Below, piece after piece: positions 35,601 to 49,060 of a DNA stretch of 64,000 bases. The stretch comes from Callaeas wilsoni (taxonomy: Eukaryota > Chordata > Aves > Passeriformes > Callaeidae). The DNA lies in NCBI GenBank assembly GCA_013398955.1, contig VWPU01008485.1, positions 176,383 to 240,382 of the forward strand, written 5' to 3'. Positions within the stretch are counted from its first letter, which is position 1. Every line of letters starts with the position of its first letter. A program made the position numbers and the translations under genes. Under the pieces are notes generated by a model. That model did no database searches and was not told where the DNA came from. It saw only the letters and a program-made list of their open reading frames with translations.

Positions 35601-37390
35601 ACAGGGAGCCTACATTCAGTTAGGCATATTCACAGAGCTCTCCTGTTCTTTTAGGACCCACGGCACTCCACAATGATCAGCCTCCCTGGTGGCCTATATT
35701 CTTTATATCAAGATCTGCCAGTTGGTGGCTTTGAAATATACACTTCAGTGACAGATAAACAGCCTAGCTCAACATATTTAGCTAACCTGTTCATACCACT
35801 GCTTAGTGTTATGCCAAGCAGTGAAGTCAGCCGCACACTTGACTTTTGACAATTTCAGGGTTTTCTTTCAGAGAAACACTGTGTTGAAGGCTGCCATCTG
35901 TACAGCAGATTCTTTCAGGTTCAGCTGCAAATGGACAACAGTTTCCCGTGTATGGTTGCCTTTGCACTCCACAGTTCCCCAGTTCTTAATTCATTCAGTA
36001 GGGGGCTGCAGTCATTTTGTATAGTACCAATCACAATTGGTTTATAATCAACCTGTGATGGAGGCTAGGACCTTTCACTTTGTCGATTGCATCCTGTACC
36101 AGCCACTCCATTCCCTCCTATGATGGCTGTCAGGTTCAGGAGAATTTACTGCCCCACTCATTCCATTTACTCTTTTAAAAGATTGGCTTTTTTCCAACCC
36201 TTTTCAATGTCTTCACTGTTCCATTTTTTATTTTTCATTGTGTCGACACTAATGGTTCAGAAAGCTCTTTGGCCAGTTCCTGGAAGTTATCCAATACTGC
36301 AGACATTTAAATGTTTAAGCTTAATATCTGCCATTTAATATCCTCCCTAGTCACTCACTAATGGAACAGAAGGTAATCATCACCGTATCCTCATACCTTT
36401 TACCCATCCATCAAAGACTAAAATGTCTCTTCCACAGAGAAGCCATTTCAAATCCCTTGGCTCTGTTGGTGGCCCTCCCCATCACAGCCAGGTGCCTGAG
36501 GCAGCATGAAGGCAGGGCTGGGGCCATGCCAAACTGACCCCTTGAAGTCCTGTAGGAGGGGAGCCCTTAAGCTCCAAACTGACTTATTTTATGGTTTCTT
36601 GTACTGTTCCCTGCATCCTCTATCTTGTTCCAGGACTTCCTTGTTATCTGAGGAGAGATGCATGCATCCCTCTATGCAGCTGTACGAAAAGAAGCCCTGC
36701 CTTTGCTGTTACCACCATGGAGGAAAACAGTGCCCTCACAGACTTCCACCCTTGCCTGGGATTTGCCTGATTTCCTTGCCATGTCCCCCAGCAGGGCACT
36801 TATGGATCCAGGAAGCATTGCACTAAGCACCGGATTAGGAGGGGCATATGGACCCTGTCCCAGAGGGGAGCGGCAGATCCCAGCTGGGTCTAATTGAGCA
36901 GCATCATTGATATGGTCCTCCACAGACAGGAGGAGCAGTCCCAAGGAACTCATCTAATCTCACCTTGATGCAGGTGCCTCAGATGTGAGAACAGCAAAGT
37001 ACAACACCAGGAGACTGCTGGAAAGGAGAAGGTCAAAATCACATGGCACACAGGGGAGTGGTCTCCATAAACAGTCTGCAGGTGTATTCAGTACTTCCTC
37101 CTCCTTTCTTGCGTGTCTGAGGTCTCTGCTTCTCCTAAATGACCAATGCCCCAAACCACCATTTTTTATAAAAATTGAACTTGGATTAGACACTGGATGA
37201 AACTAGCTATGCCCTCAAATACACCCTCGCTTCTGTCACCAAGATGTAGACACACTTTGAAAAAAGTGTCATAAGTAAGGGGATTTCTGCTTGAAAGTAA
37301 TTCCCTAAAGCTACAAATATTCTGATTCTCCAAAGCTATGAAGAAATATTATTGCTCTCAGACAATAAGAAACAATTATCTCTAATTTTG
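32633..37390. other. non-coding intergenic DNA
   Basis: Unique sequence with an A-run followed by a G-run near 34048-34070 and a CTCF-like word at 35995-36008. Short frames only; no gene is recognised. Confidence 0.6.
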
Positions 37391-37585
37391 TATACTGCTT
37401 TTCATCACTGGATCTAAAAGGCCTTTTACAAAGGAGACAAGTATTATCATCATCATCATCATCATTATTCCTATGTTATAAAAGGATGAACTACCCTACA
37501 GAAAGGCCAAGAGGCTATTGGCCACTCATTTGGCCACTGATGGAAGTAGATAGTCATTTGATTTCCAGTCAGATCTTGTGGCCAT
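37391..37585 (+). repeat. ancient MIR/L3-like retroposon remnant
   Basis: CCTTTTACAAAGGAGACAAG, TATTATCATC, then a degenerate 'agatgaggaaactgaggcacagaaaggccaag' segment and GATCTTGTGGCC follow the order of the 3' portion of amniote MIR/L3 elements. Within it a (CAT)n tract, about 37448-37466, has expanded from the usual ATTATCATC. Divergence is high, so the class is certain only to the level of an old amniote SINE/LINE. Confidence 0.5.
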
Positions 37586-40500
37586 TAACCTACCTACAGA
37601 AGTAGGTTATCTATAGAAACTTGTTCCTATGTGACAGGTCATGACCACACGAATGGGTAACCAACGAACAGTGGAAATTACTATTTTATTTTTAAATGCA
37701 GTCTATTTCTGTCCTTCTCTCTCTGCAGAGGTCTATGAGATCTGTTTCTGAACTCAGATAGTCCAACAAAGAGGATTTAAGCAGCCATCAAAGAACCCCA
37801 CAGAGATCTATGGCTTTTCCAATAGTAGTGCCTGACTATCCATTTAATTCAGCTTACTTGTGAAAGAGAGATAAGCTTTTACTACACTAACTTCAGGCCT
37901 GCTGACACACATTTTCAATGCTGTAGCAGGCTGGTTCTGTTAAGAGAACAACAGAAAATTTCTAACATGCAGCATGAGGTGCTGATGGTGGTAAAATACA
38001 TTCATTTCCACAGAGCAGCTTGAAGATTGCACATTGTCCTTAGGGCACAAGAACTGGTTAGGAAAGGGTGCTTGTTGCTGACACTCATGATGGTGGGACG
38101 TCCATCAGGATCTCACTATGCTTGTTCTCACAAAGCAGAAGTAGTACTCCAGCTCTGCTTGCTATGTATCTATGCAGTCCCTGAGAATGGTAGTAGTGAA
38201 CATAACTAACCCTCCAGGTGTGAAACTGTTAGTGAGTTGAGCAGAAATCAGTCTCCTCAATACAAAAACATAGCTTAAGGAAACCTTTCAATTCTACACA
38301 GAGGCCAGACTTTGCAAGAAAACACCTGAAATTAGGTAATGGGAAATAAAAGTTTCCTCCAAATGCCAGAGACATTTAAGCAGAACCCAGAACTACAAAC
38401 ATTTTAGGCAGTGAATATGTTACTTTGAGGACAAATTCTCCCTTTGATGTAAAGTGAAAATGATGTTCTTTGTATCAGTTCATGCTTCAGTGATGTAACT
38501 ATAAGCAAACTTAGTCGACTATTAAGAATTACACATCAAAATTTATAAACACATGTTTTGGTTGAAAACATCTGAATAGGCCATATTCTTTTCTCTGTGG
38601 CATGGATGCACAGCCCTGCACCCCAGCAGGGCTGTACTGCTCATAATACACCTAAGATACGTGCTTTGTGGTTACCTAATCTCATGAAAACAAGAAAATT
38701 GGCACCCACAGAAACATGAGAGTTTTCCCAAGTGCATCTCAATTCAGGGTTGTTTCCCCAGTAACTATAACTGTAGAAATTATTACTTGTTTTATTTAAT
38801 AATTTACACAACAACTGAAATCATTCTGTGAAAACTGTAAGTTTGCAAAGACAAGGCTGTGGGCTAGATGCAGCAAAGATGTGCAGAACTGACATGCTTC
38901 AATGATTTTTAAACACTCGACCCTTGAAAAAAGATCAATAGTTTTATGTTATGTCCTGTGGCTGCTGAAACAGCATACTGGAAGTCCTCGGTGCCTCAGA
39001 CTGGCAATGCAAAACATCCACTTCACAGAGGCACGAAAGCAAGCACTGAGCACTGAATACGTGTGAAATGTCACCCCACCGCAGAGGCTAAATCTGGGTC
39101 AGGGCTGCCAGAATCTACCACCCTCAATCCTATTCTGAAAAACAGTTCAACTCAGTGCCTCTTGGTGCAATATTGAGACTATTCACAGTGCAGAAAGAAA
39201 TGCAAGACCTAAGCTTAGTACCAAAAATCTGGGAGACCCGAGCTCCAGACCTTGCTCCAGAGGATGTTTCTGTGTATGATACAAGAGGCATTAATCACAA
39301 GACCAGGATATGGAGCTGCCTGGTTCCCTTACAGGTAGGCCTGTATTATGACCCCTCCCTGTATTATGAAGTCCCTCCTTCTCATGCTTTTTCTGGATTA
39401 GATATTAATGTCAAAGGACTTTCAGTACAGAATATTACTCTTTTATCCCAGTCAAGTAAATTCCTTGGAAGAGCCAAAACTGGGGCAAAGTGTGGGGGAA
39501 AACCACTCCCTGTGAAGAAACTACAGACCTGTGGCTGACCTGGACATGCTTATGGGAGGAGCTGCAACCTGCTGTTGGCTCTGAAGCTGAAGACTGTTCT
39601 TCAGGTGTATGCAACTGCTGCTGTGCAGACACCAGGGATGCCTCAGAGAGCCAGGTAGCCCTGTCTGCTGACATATCCCATGAAACACCCAGAACGGCAG
39701 CTGAATGCAGAACTGTAATCGGAGGAGCTGATTTCACAGAAGCAGAGCATTCAGTAACTACAAACAATACAGAATTAGCTACATATGTTTGCTTCAGAAC
39801 ATGTAAAAGACATGGTCTGGAGGCAAGAAGAAATCAGATTTCACCAACAGTCTCTGCATTTTACAAAGCAGCAAACAGCCCTGTCATGGGATTCACTGTA
39901 TTCAATGGGTAAAATCAGAGAGACCTGTTCAGCGAGACTTTTTACAGCACTCTCAAATAATTATGCTGTGCTCCTGGCAGCTAGAAAGATGTGTTTTAAC
40001 ACGTACTTTGGCCTCTCTCACATGGCATATTGCTGCACATTTGTCTTAACAAGCTCTTTTGCTTTACTGTGTTGCAGCCAAACCGATGTGTGGTGCAAGT
40101 AGGTTCAATCCCAGATCAGCTATTGCAGCGAGGGATTTGGCATTCAACACTTGTAATTGTTCTTTTCTCAGGCCTGCTCTTGCACAGCCTTGAGCACTGA
40201 CTTCTCAGATTTTAACGCAAGCTGAAAATTCTCAGCCTTTTTTAGGATTGAACTTAAAATAATTAAGACAATCTTGAAACTGCCAACAAAAGTTGATGAG
40301 TAAATTTCCTCCTCCTGATTTCAGGCTTGGGTATGCACCTTTTGCTGATCAGATTATTGACTATGATATTAAGACTTTCCACAGTACTGGGTATTCAAAT
40401 CAGTTATGCTTTTGGAAGACATAATTTAAGGTTGTCACAGCTGTTATAAATCTTTGCATTTTAGACATAAATGAAATAAGTATATAGTATTTTTTTTTCT

Positions 40501-43500
40501 TATAGGTAATGTTGTAGAAAAGGTTTAATTATAGGAAAGAGGTCCTGTAATAATGCAATTCTGAGTGCAATCCACTTCTAGCAGTGTTTGTATTCATTCT
40601 CTAGTCTAGAATGTTTAAAACATGTGGACATACAAAATAAAATGTACCTATAAGATAGTAGTCATGTCAATCTGTCTTTCCCAATGCATTTGCTGATTTC
40701 ATTTGGGCTGCACAGAAGTGGTGGTATAATATTGTACCTGTGACAGAAAACAATATGCTTGGGCACATTTTGAGGATAACAGCTTTCCTGAGAGGACATC
40801 AGCTAACACTAAGACAGGAAAAAAAGTAAGTCTACTGATAAGTCTTTTCTTTGGTGAAAAGACAATTTAATAAAAATATGAAATGTATAATATTTTGTAC
40901 TATGTAACATGATTTTCATGCAATGATTTCGTGGTAACAACATAATTGAACAAATAGCTGGCCAATACCTTTCTCTCTACTTGTCTGACAGTCTACAGTT
41001 GCTGGGAGTAAACAGTACATCAAGCAAGCTGCAGTTGATGCCATCAGGACTTTCCTATCGGTATTAAAAATAATAGAGGGTGGGAAAAAGTGGCTGGGGT
41101 TCTTTTTTTACCCATGTGAGGAATCTGGATAAATTAAAGTGAGATTTGCTGCAGGTTAATATACAGACAAATATGAAAAACAAAACAAATTCAAACAAAC
41201 CTATCCCTCTCACCAGTCCCCCAAAAAAATCAACCCATAAAACCAACCAATCCACCCCTAACTTCAAAACAGACAGGAAAGAGGATCACTTTGCATTAGT
41301 CTCATGGTACTAGTAGCTTGGAAGGCTGCCATACAAGAAGCAGTGGGGAATTTCTGGGGAGTGTATAACTGGCACAACACTGTGCTACCCGCTTCTCTGG
41401 ACCTTCTTCAGCTAGAGGGCACATTAGAATAGGGGAAGAGATTAGAGGAGGTATTTCCAGATTCCCAGCTGCATTTCATTATAGCCAATTGGCTTCTGTG
41501 AGAACTGGGTATTTCAAAGCACTGAAAGGAAGTGACTGAATGTGATTATTTCACAGCATCCCCCGGGTTATTCCTAAACCAGAGCGCCCTTTGCAAACTG
41601 GAATACTCTGTGCTGGGAAGAGCTCCAGGTGGTAAGGACTGGCTTCCCTGCAGTTACTGGTCAGACCTGCACTGCCACGGTTCAGTTAGAGCTCACCCTG
41701 ATGCAGTGGCTCACTTGCCTCATTACTCAGGCACTTAAATGTCAAGAGCACAAGTGGGCCAGAATGAGCAGGGCATTGCTCTACCTTGCAAGTGAAAGGC
41801 CATAAAAAAGATGTAGCTGAGCATGTCCAGACATTGGAGGCCCCAGTGAGGGGACACGAAACGCTGGTGAAAGCACCAGGACCTGGAAAGCAATGCAGGA
41901 TGGAAGACTGCCTGTGTGTGGGTGCCTGCATCCCAGGCTGGAGGCAGGCTGCTCTCCCAGGCTCCCACTGCCAGGCTGGCTGGAAGGTGCTGACTCAGAC
42001 CACCAAGCCCCAACCTGCTGCAGCTGCAGTGCTGCCCGGCAGCCTCACCACCCTGTGCCCTGCAAATGCAGGAACACCACACCAGCCTGCCAGCCACAGA
42101 AAGCCCCACTGCCATGGACTGTGAGTCAGCACAGCACTGGGGAAGGAACTGCCGCCCCACTGCCCCCTTTTCACCCATCTACAGCAGGAACCAGATCCAG
42201 ACAGTGGCAACCACCACTGCACTGGCTTTAGCACAGCAAACCTCACTCCTGCAAGACTACCAGGATAGAATGAGCTGGAAAAACCACAGTGCAAAAGATG
42301 TCTGAAGGTTGTGTGAGCCCTGCACCATTGGCACACTCTCCCTACAGGGAGAAGAGTAGGTTTTCTTTGGTGGTTAACCAAGCAGTAGATACCATGTATG
42401 TCTTTCAAAGTCATTGTGACATTCCATTACTTAAATCTGGATATTAACACGTGGGACAACCATTGCATGTGAACAAAATCACACCCTTTCCCTGGCAGCT
42501 AAATACCCAAATACATACTGTGCTCATACATAAATATGTATGTCACTGTGTGCCTAATGAATATGTCAAAAACTGGTTGGAATGTATAAGATCTTCCAGG
42601 ATCTTTTTCTCCATTATAAACTTTTAATGAATGTTAACTCAGCACTGAAATCAAGCAAATGCCCACTTTTTTATTCATCAGTTACAAAATGAGGACAGAG
42701 AAGGGTACAGACAGCAGACAGACTCCTAGCTCCGAATTCCATTTCTTGCTACCACAACATGTTATTAATCACTGCTATCAACACAGATAACCATAGGAGG
42801 GATAGCACAAGGTAGTACTTGCTCCTGCAACAGTCTGTTCTGGAATGCTCCAAAGGCAGGTGTATGTTCCTTTCAGGAAGCTAACCACTCGTGACAGAGC
42901 ATGTGTATGGGTGAAGATGATAGATACTCTATCACTTTAATTAGCCTCCTCAAGAAAGACAGCTCCGCATCAGGCCTAGCTAAAACTGAGAGACATATTT
43001 TATCCTGAAAGACATCCCTTTGGCTGGGCCAGCCATCTTTGAAGTCACAAGAGGACTGGGGACTGACTGGCGCTCCTAGTCTGGACTCTTTGATCCTGGT
43101 AGCTCTGTCACACGATAAGCCCATGCCTGATTTGTGTCTCCAAAAGTTTTCAAGACCTTCTGCAGCTGCTAGCATGAAAGCGCAGTAGGTGGTCTGCCCC
43201 TCACCTCCTCCTTTCCCTTCAATGACTCTTCCTGGGTATCTCAAGAGTGAGGATGCAGCTTGGCACTGTCCCTCTGAGAACCAGAAAGAACAATCCTTCA
43301 AAATAAGAAACAAAATTCACCTTTGGGGTGGCAGCATCTACCACCCTCCTGGATGCCTTCTGGGAAATGATCTGGCTGGCAGATCAGCACCACTGGTGCT
43401 TTGCAAACGATTTTTATGCTCCTGATCTTCATACTTTTTTTACCTTCATAGAGTGTCCTGTGCCATGAGCAATCTTTTCAACTAGTGTTTCTGCCTTCTC

Positions 43501-46500
43501 CAGGCACTTCCCAGGGAGCCTCAGAGTCTTGGGGCTGAGCTGAAGACCTGCCCTGAAAGGAGGACAGCAGCAGGAAGAAGGTGATAAAGAGAGCATGGAT
43601 GCGGTGGGCAATAGTTCCAGAAAGGAAAGGTCAGAGGCAATGAGACCTGTGAGGGAGGAGCCTTCTGAGTGGGCATCTACCAAAAAAGTCCTCATGTCCT
43701 TCACATCAATGCCCTGAGCCTGCCCTGGGTCCTCTGACCCACTCCTCTGGGTTCCCTGTGGCTGCTCCTCACCTCTGATTCTGGTCCTTCACCTGCAGAA
43801 GAATGGATCCCACCGGGCAAACACTGCTGTCAAAGTGATTTTTGGAGGCCGTGGCCCCTTTTACAGTGATTATGCAGTGCTGCAGCTAAGATTGCTGAAC
43901 TTTTCACCCTTTTGGTTGCTCATTTTTACAAATCATGGCACCATGACACTTTTGCATATTGCACAACCAGGGTCCTGACCACGGGGCTTGCTTCCAGCAC
44001 CAGGGAAAATAAAAGGAGAAATCAATATTCTAGAGGTTAAAACAGTCCTCAAAGGCCAGACACTCAGCAGCTATAAATCAATGCAGCAGGATTCACTACA
44101 GAAAAGTTTATGTTCATTTAGTATCTGGCCTGAAAACAATTCAAATAATAAAATTGCAGCAACAAGATGGACAAGAATGATTAGATCATCTCCTCCATCC
44201 CTCAGGGCTGGGACATCAGGCTACGCTGAGTGCTCTGTGCTGTGGTCAGTAAAGCTGTAACTGGTTCAGGCTCTGCTAAGGCTTTCCACTTCTGTTTTCC
44301 TAGTGCTTCTTCTTTGACAAATGTATGTTGAGTGAATAATTTATGCCTGGGATATTTAAAGAACAGAAACCTAAATCCTCTATTTACTGAATTGAAGCAG
44401 TGCTAGCCTAGAAGAAAACAGCTGCAATGCCTCATTTCCCACTGCCTCTTCTCTGCTGACCTGCTCAGGACCTTCAACCCAGCCCAGGAAAAGCATCCTC
44501 TCCAGAGGAAGCAGTTATTAGAAGAGCAGCCAAAATAATTCATAAATGACCATGCTAAATATGGTTTACTTAACATGTAAGAGGTCCAGGTGTGTCACAA
44601 TATGTTTTGGTTCCTTGCATGTTCTGTGACAAAGATGAAAGACATGCCATATTCTCATAAAAAAGATCAGAACTGTTCCTGGTAATTTCACATTACCAAT
44701 TCCTGCAGCTCCAGCCTTCCCTCTCTTTTGAGCACAGAATCCAAATTATGCTGTCTGATGCCATCTGGTGAATCCACAGGGGATGAGTAAACAATACCAA
44801 ACTGATTTCCCTGTACCAAGAGAACTTGGCTTGCATTCACATTCCCTTGGAGATAAATCATTATTATTCTGATTGCTAAGGCAGATTCCACTAAGAGCAG
44901 AAGGAAAGGAAGGGAAGTGATAAAGAGATCTCCTTTTGCAGCAAGAATGCAGTGGAGATCATGGAGACAAGCTGCAATAATAAAAGTGACTGAAGTGATA
45001 GAGGCTGCTCTTTTGATGTTCTGGTGAATTGCAAGCCTTGATTTAAGCAAATAGGTCTGCATCTGCTCTGCAGATAAGAAAAGGAAGAAAAGTGTGGGTG
45101 AAAAATATACTGATTTTTAATAAAGGTAGGCAGTCTGAAGTACATTGTGTTCTCAGTTAAATTGTGACATAGTAAAAAAAAAAGAAATAAACTGGAGAAA
45201 CTTGAAAACTAGGTGCAGTAGATCTAGAAATGTGTAACATAGGGGAGGGGGATTTCATTCAACACATATGAAAATTATTTCCTTTTGTAATTAGATTTCA
45301 TTAGATTGATGCTTTTCAATCTACCAAAACTGTGCAGTAACTTTATGGTAAGAAAGAGATGGAGAGAATTTTGGCCCTGCAAAGACCTAGAAGTGCATGA
45401 AAACAGGCATGTCCATAGGTGTCCCATCATGTAATTGGGCAGCTGTAGAGTCTGCAGAAAGAAACATAGAGCGCAGATTTTGGACCAGAGTTCTACAAGA
45501 GGCAATGGAGTCTAAAGGATGAACAGAAACGAGTTCTTTGTACCTTACACGTTTTCAGGCAAGGTAACATCTGGTTTTTACTCACGCCATGGTTTAAGCC
45601 ATTAGTGTTCAGGGGCGAGGTTCCTCCCCAGTGCCTGTTGCAGACTTCCCACCACCACCTGACTCGTGGGCTTATTCCTGCCCTTATCAACTGCATCTCC
45701 CAGACAGACGCATCCATGCTGGCCAAGTCTGAGGGCAGCTCAGTATGTCCCACACCTGAGCAGCTGCATCTCCCCAGCAAGGCCAGCACATCCCAGAGTG
45801 CTAGAAATGTGGACGCACAGAAGAGCTCTCTACACATGACAAACTCCTTGTAGGATACATCCCAACAGTTGCACAGCACCATCCTTGCTCCCAGCGTGTG
45901 CAAGAGCACTTCTTCAGGATGGCTGCCCAAAGCAGCAGATGACAGATTGCTGTTTAGCACAGTGGTCTGGTGTCAGAAGGAGAAGGGTTGTCAAGAATGT
46001 CCTACTTAGGGGATGAAAAATGCACCATCTCTAGACTCAGGAGCTACATGAATCATTATGGCAGATGCAGAAGGAAATAAAAAATAGTGTCCCTTAAACT
46101 TATTGCCATATCATGGGGACAATAAAGAGGAAAAAAAAAAAGGAAGAAAGTCACAATGCCCTTTAGGGACAATGAAAGTATCTACAGGATGACTCTGGGG
46201 AGAAAGCACAATTAAAATCATTCACAAGAGCAAACTCCAGTCAGTTGTGAAGGCAGCAACCTAACTGTTGGGAAAGGGATATTTCCTCAGGGTATGAAGA
46301 GAAAACAGTTTTTCATCTAACTCAGTGGATAATCGTAATAACGTGAAGGAGGAAAAAAACATTTGCAAGTAGGAATGAAGAATATCCTACAGAGAACAGC
46401 AGGGCTAACATCCAGCAGGGACCAAAAAAAGGTGGATGTACAAAATCACCCAGGCAGCAGATACCAGAGAAAGAAAGAGGACCCCCAATCTTCCCTCTGG

Positions 46501-47599
46501 CACTCACTTGCATCTCAGGTGGTGGCAGAGAGGGAATCAGTGAAGACAGGCAGGGTGTCTGAGCTCCCACCTCAGATAGGGATGGGGAAAAAAGGCTGGG
46601 AGCCAGCTCCCATGGGGAGCTGCTGCAGGCAGGGATTTGGCAGCCTGTCCAGACAGGTCCTGCGAAGGGAGAGGAGAGTTTTTCTGTTTCACTCTGGTTT
46701 TCGTTTGTTATTAAACACCAACAGTATTTCCCAGTGTTGATACTCATGTTTGCACTCATTAGCAGCAGTTAAAACACCATATTTGCCATGATATTTGTGG
46801 ATTCATAAGGCATCGGTACAGCAGAAACTTCCTCAGCCGCAGGGTGTTTGGTTTGTGCAATCCGTTTTAGGAAATCTCTCTGGATTTTCCCAGGTTTTGT
46901 ACAGAGTTAGTTTTATTGATGGTTGTCTCCGCAGTTCAAACCCCTCTTTGCTTTTGATGTGTTCTCGTGGCTCTGCTCCATAACACTCAAAGACCAGCTG
47001 GGAAACAAAAGGAACGTCTGAGATCAAAAGGCTTCCAGGTAGTATGTGACCTAGACCTGTGACAGGTTCACCTTGAGAAAAAACCTGCTTCTGAATTTTT
47101 TTAAGGAGAATGAATTGTTAAGGATGTAACTTAGGTGTGTATGTATATCGATATGCATATACAGATGTAGATGTATACATATATGTATTTTTTTTTCCTC
47201 ACACGTTGACAGCCTTATGTTTATTACAGCTCTTCCAGATAGAAGAACTCATGTGTTAGCTAGGTGTGACTAACTTTGGGCTCTGAGCCTTACCATGACC
47301 TGTTAACATCTTCTTAAGCATAACTATCTTTGGTAATTCTTGTGGATTCACATCTGATTATCTGTTAGATCATATTTTCTATTTTAATTTTAAAACATAA
47401 CTGATATGGAGTCGATACTTCTTCTAATACCGTGTTTCACCACCCCTCCTCCCCAGCATGGCGTTTATATACTTAGAGAGGTTTTTCGGTTAATTCTTCC
47501 AAAAAGAGAATGAGCAAGGTCCACGCTTCTGCCAAGGCTTTGTCGGTGCGGTCTCTCTGGCTGCACAACACAGGCAGGCTGCGAGCTACTCTGCAAAAA
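37586..47599. other. non-coding intergenic DNA
   Basis: Ten kilobases without a recognised gene. It contains an A/C-rich tract near 41170-41260 and a GC-richer patch at 41860-42210 with compositional open frames. Frames such as 39490-39912 and 44688-45062 show no known domain. Confidence 0.6.
47137..47192 (+). repeat. TATG/TA-rich microsatellite-like tract
   Basis: Degenerate GTATGTATATCGATATGCATATAC units followed by a poly-T run. It is likely a decayed (TATG)n repeat. Confidence 0.7.
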
Positions 47600-47800
47600 T
47601 AAATGAGAGGCAAGCACGGCTTAAACACAGAAGCGTCTCGTCCCCTCTCGTGTCCCCCGCCCGAGCTCCCGGCTCCGCGGCCGGCGGCGGGGCTCCCGGC
47701 GGGCCGGGGCGGGCTGGGGACGGAGCGGCGGCAGCGGGCACAGACGGCAGCCTCCCGCCACCCGCCCGGGGCCTGCAGGCATGGGTGGGCACATCCGCCC
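47600..47800. promoter_or_regulatory. orphan CpG island, about 14 kb before the right-hand island
   Basis: A sharp, very GC-rich peak (CCGCGGCCGGCGGCGGGGC, GGGCCGGGGCGGGC) with dense CG and Sp1-type GC boxes. A plausible plus-strand donor CAG|GTAACA follows at 47938/47939. It could be an alternative upstream promoter of the right-hand gene or of a lncRNA. The proline/alanine-rich frames across it are compositional. Confidence 0.5.
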
Positions 47801-48859
47801 CTGCTCTGCTACGGGTTCTGGAAATTCAGGCTGCAGCTGAGAATTCCTAATCTCAAAGGAAAGAATTCGGTGCAGAATATGCATAACCATTAAGCTAAAG
47901 TGCCAGGGCAAACTGCCTGTTCTCATGCAAGCAGGCAGGTAACACAAGCTCCAGGGACATGCCAATGCCCTCCTAAAGGGAGGACAATTTCACTGTTATC
48001 AACCTCTCCTATTCTTTTTCATAGCTGAAGGTTAAGCCCTGATGCTTACACAAACCCTAGCCATAGCGGAAGATTCTTTTTCCACCGGATCCCTCTTAGC
48101 ACTGTTGTCTAGTCTAAAACCTTCATTAAAATTCAGACTTCCACTCCCACCTGATTATTCCAGCAGCGATCCGCAGGAGGTCTGACAAGACCCGGGCAGG
48201 TGGCAATCCCTGTCACATGCTATAGTTTCCACGCTGCCGTTTTGGAAAGTGGCCAAGACTAGCAGCAGAAGCATCGAAATTCAGAAAATAACAAATATAA
48301 CAAAAGATATTTGGGGCGGGGGGCGAGGGGGATGTGAAGTAGACGTGCCAACATTCAGACAACCCAGAGGCAGTTCCCAGGAGCCTTCTGGGCAATCCAC
48401 ACGCTGGAGGTGCCACGGACCTCATTTATCCCTCCAGTTTGACCTCTCACACAGATTGAAGGAAAAAAGAAATCTCCCTACCTTTCTCCAGAGACTACAT
48501 ACACCTCTGCAGGGCAGCCAGCCAACAACAGCACAACGTAGTGCACATCTGCCTTGGAGATCTTTCTCATTTTGGCTCCCAAGGAAACATGATTCACAAA
48601 TGAAAGGGCACTTTACCAGGCTTACAGCACATCTCAGAGGAAATTCAAAGTTTTTATGTCGAACCGTTGTTTCAAAGACAAAACTCCCAAAACCAAAATG
48701 TTATACTCTTTAAATTATACAAAAAGCTACTTTTTGCCACATCCTTCCTTCATGAATATGGCAAAGCCAAGAGCACTATTTTCTGCATGTTGCAGTGCCT
48801 CCTTGTTTAATAGTCAAGGCTTCATGTAAAAACCATTTTCTCCTTTTATAACTGACTCT

Positions 48860-49060
48860 GGACTCACTAAGCATGCAATAAATTAAAATTACATTTATTA
48901 ATGAACGACCATCTTAATTCATAAGAAACGCAGTTATAGACCTCCTCTGAAAGGGTTAAAGTGCTTTTTGGCTGCTTACCACTTACTATCAATTTGCATA
49001 GTTAACCCAGTGGGGACTGAGGATTCAGGCTGGGAATAGCTGTATGTTTCCAGTGTACAT
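48860..49060. promoter_or_regulatory. candidate conserved non-coding element with octamer
   Basis: AT-rich homeodomain-like words (TTAATGA, TTAATTC, AATTAAAATTA) are followed by a perfect octamer ATTTGCAT (48992-48999) adjoining a GTTAACCC half-site. Suggestive of an enhancer; unsupported beyond motif content. Confidence 0.25.

Noticed and set aside
39155..39912. Two overlapping plus frames of 127 and 140 codons
   Set aside because: No recognisable domain, no splice or promoter context, ordinary AT-rich surroundings; probably chance.
41735..42414. Cluster of 80-147-codon frames on both strands
   Set aside because: GC-rich patch without dense CpG or splice structure; frames overlap on both strands and show no domain.
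44688..45062. 124-codon minus frame with hydrophobic segments
   Set aside because: Apparent membrane-like stretches come from T-rich sequence; no family recognised and no supporting signals.
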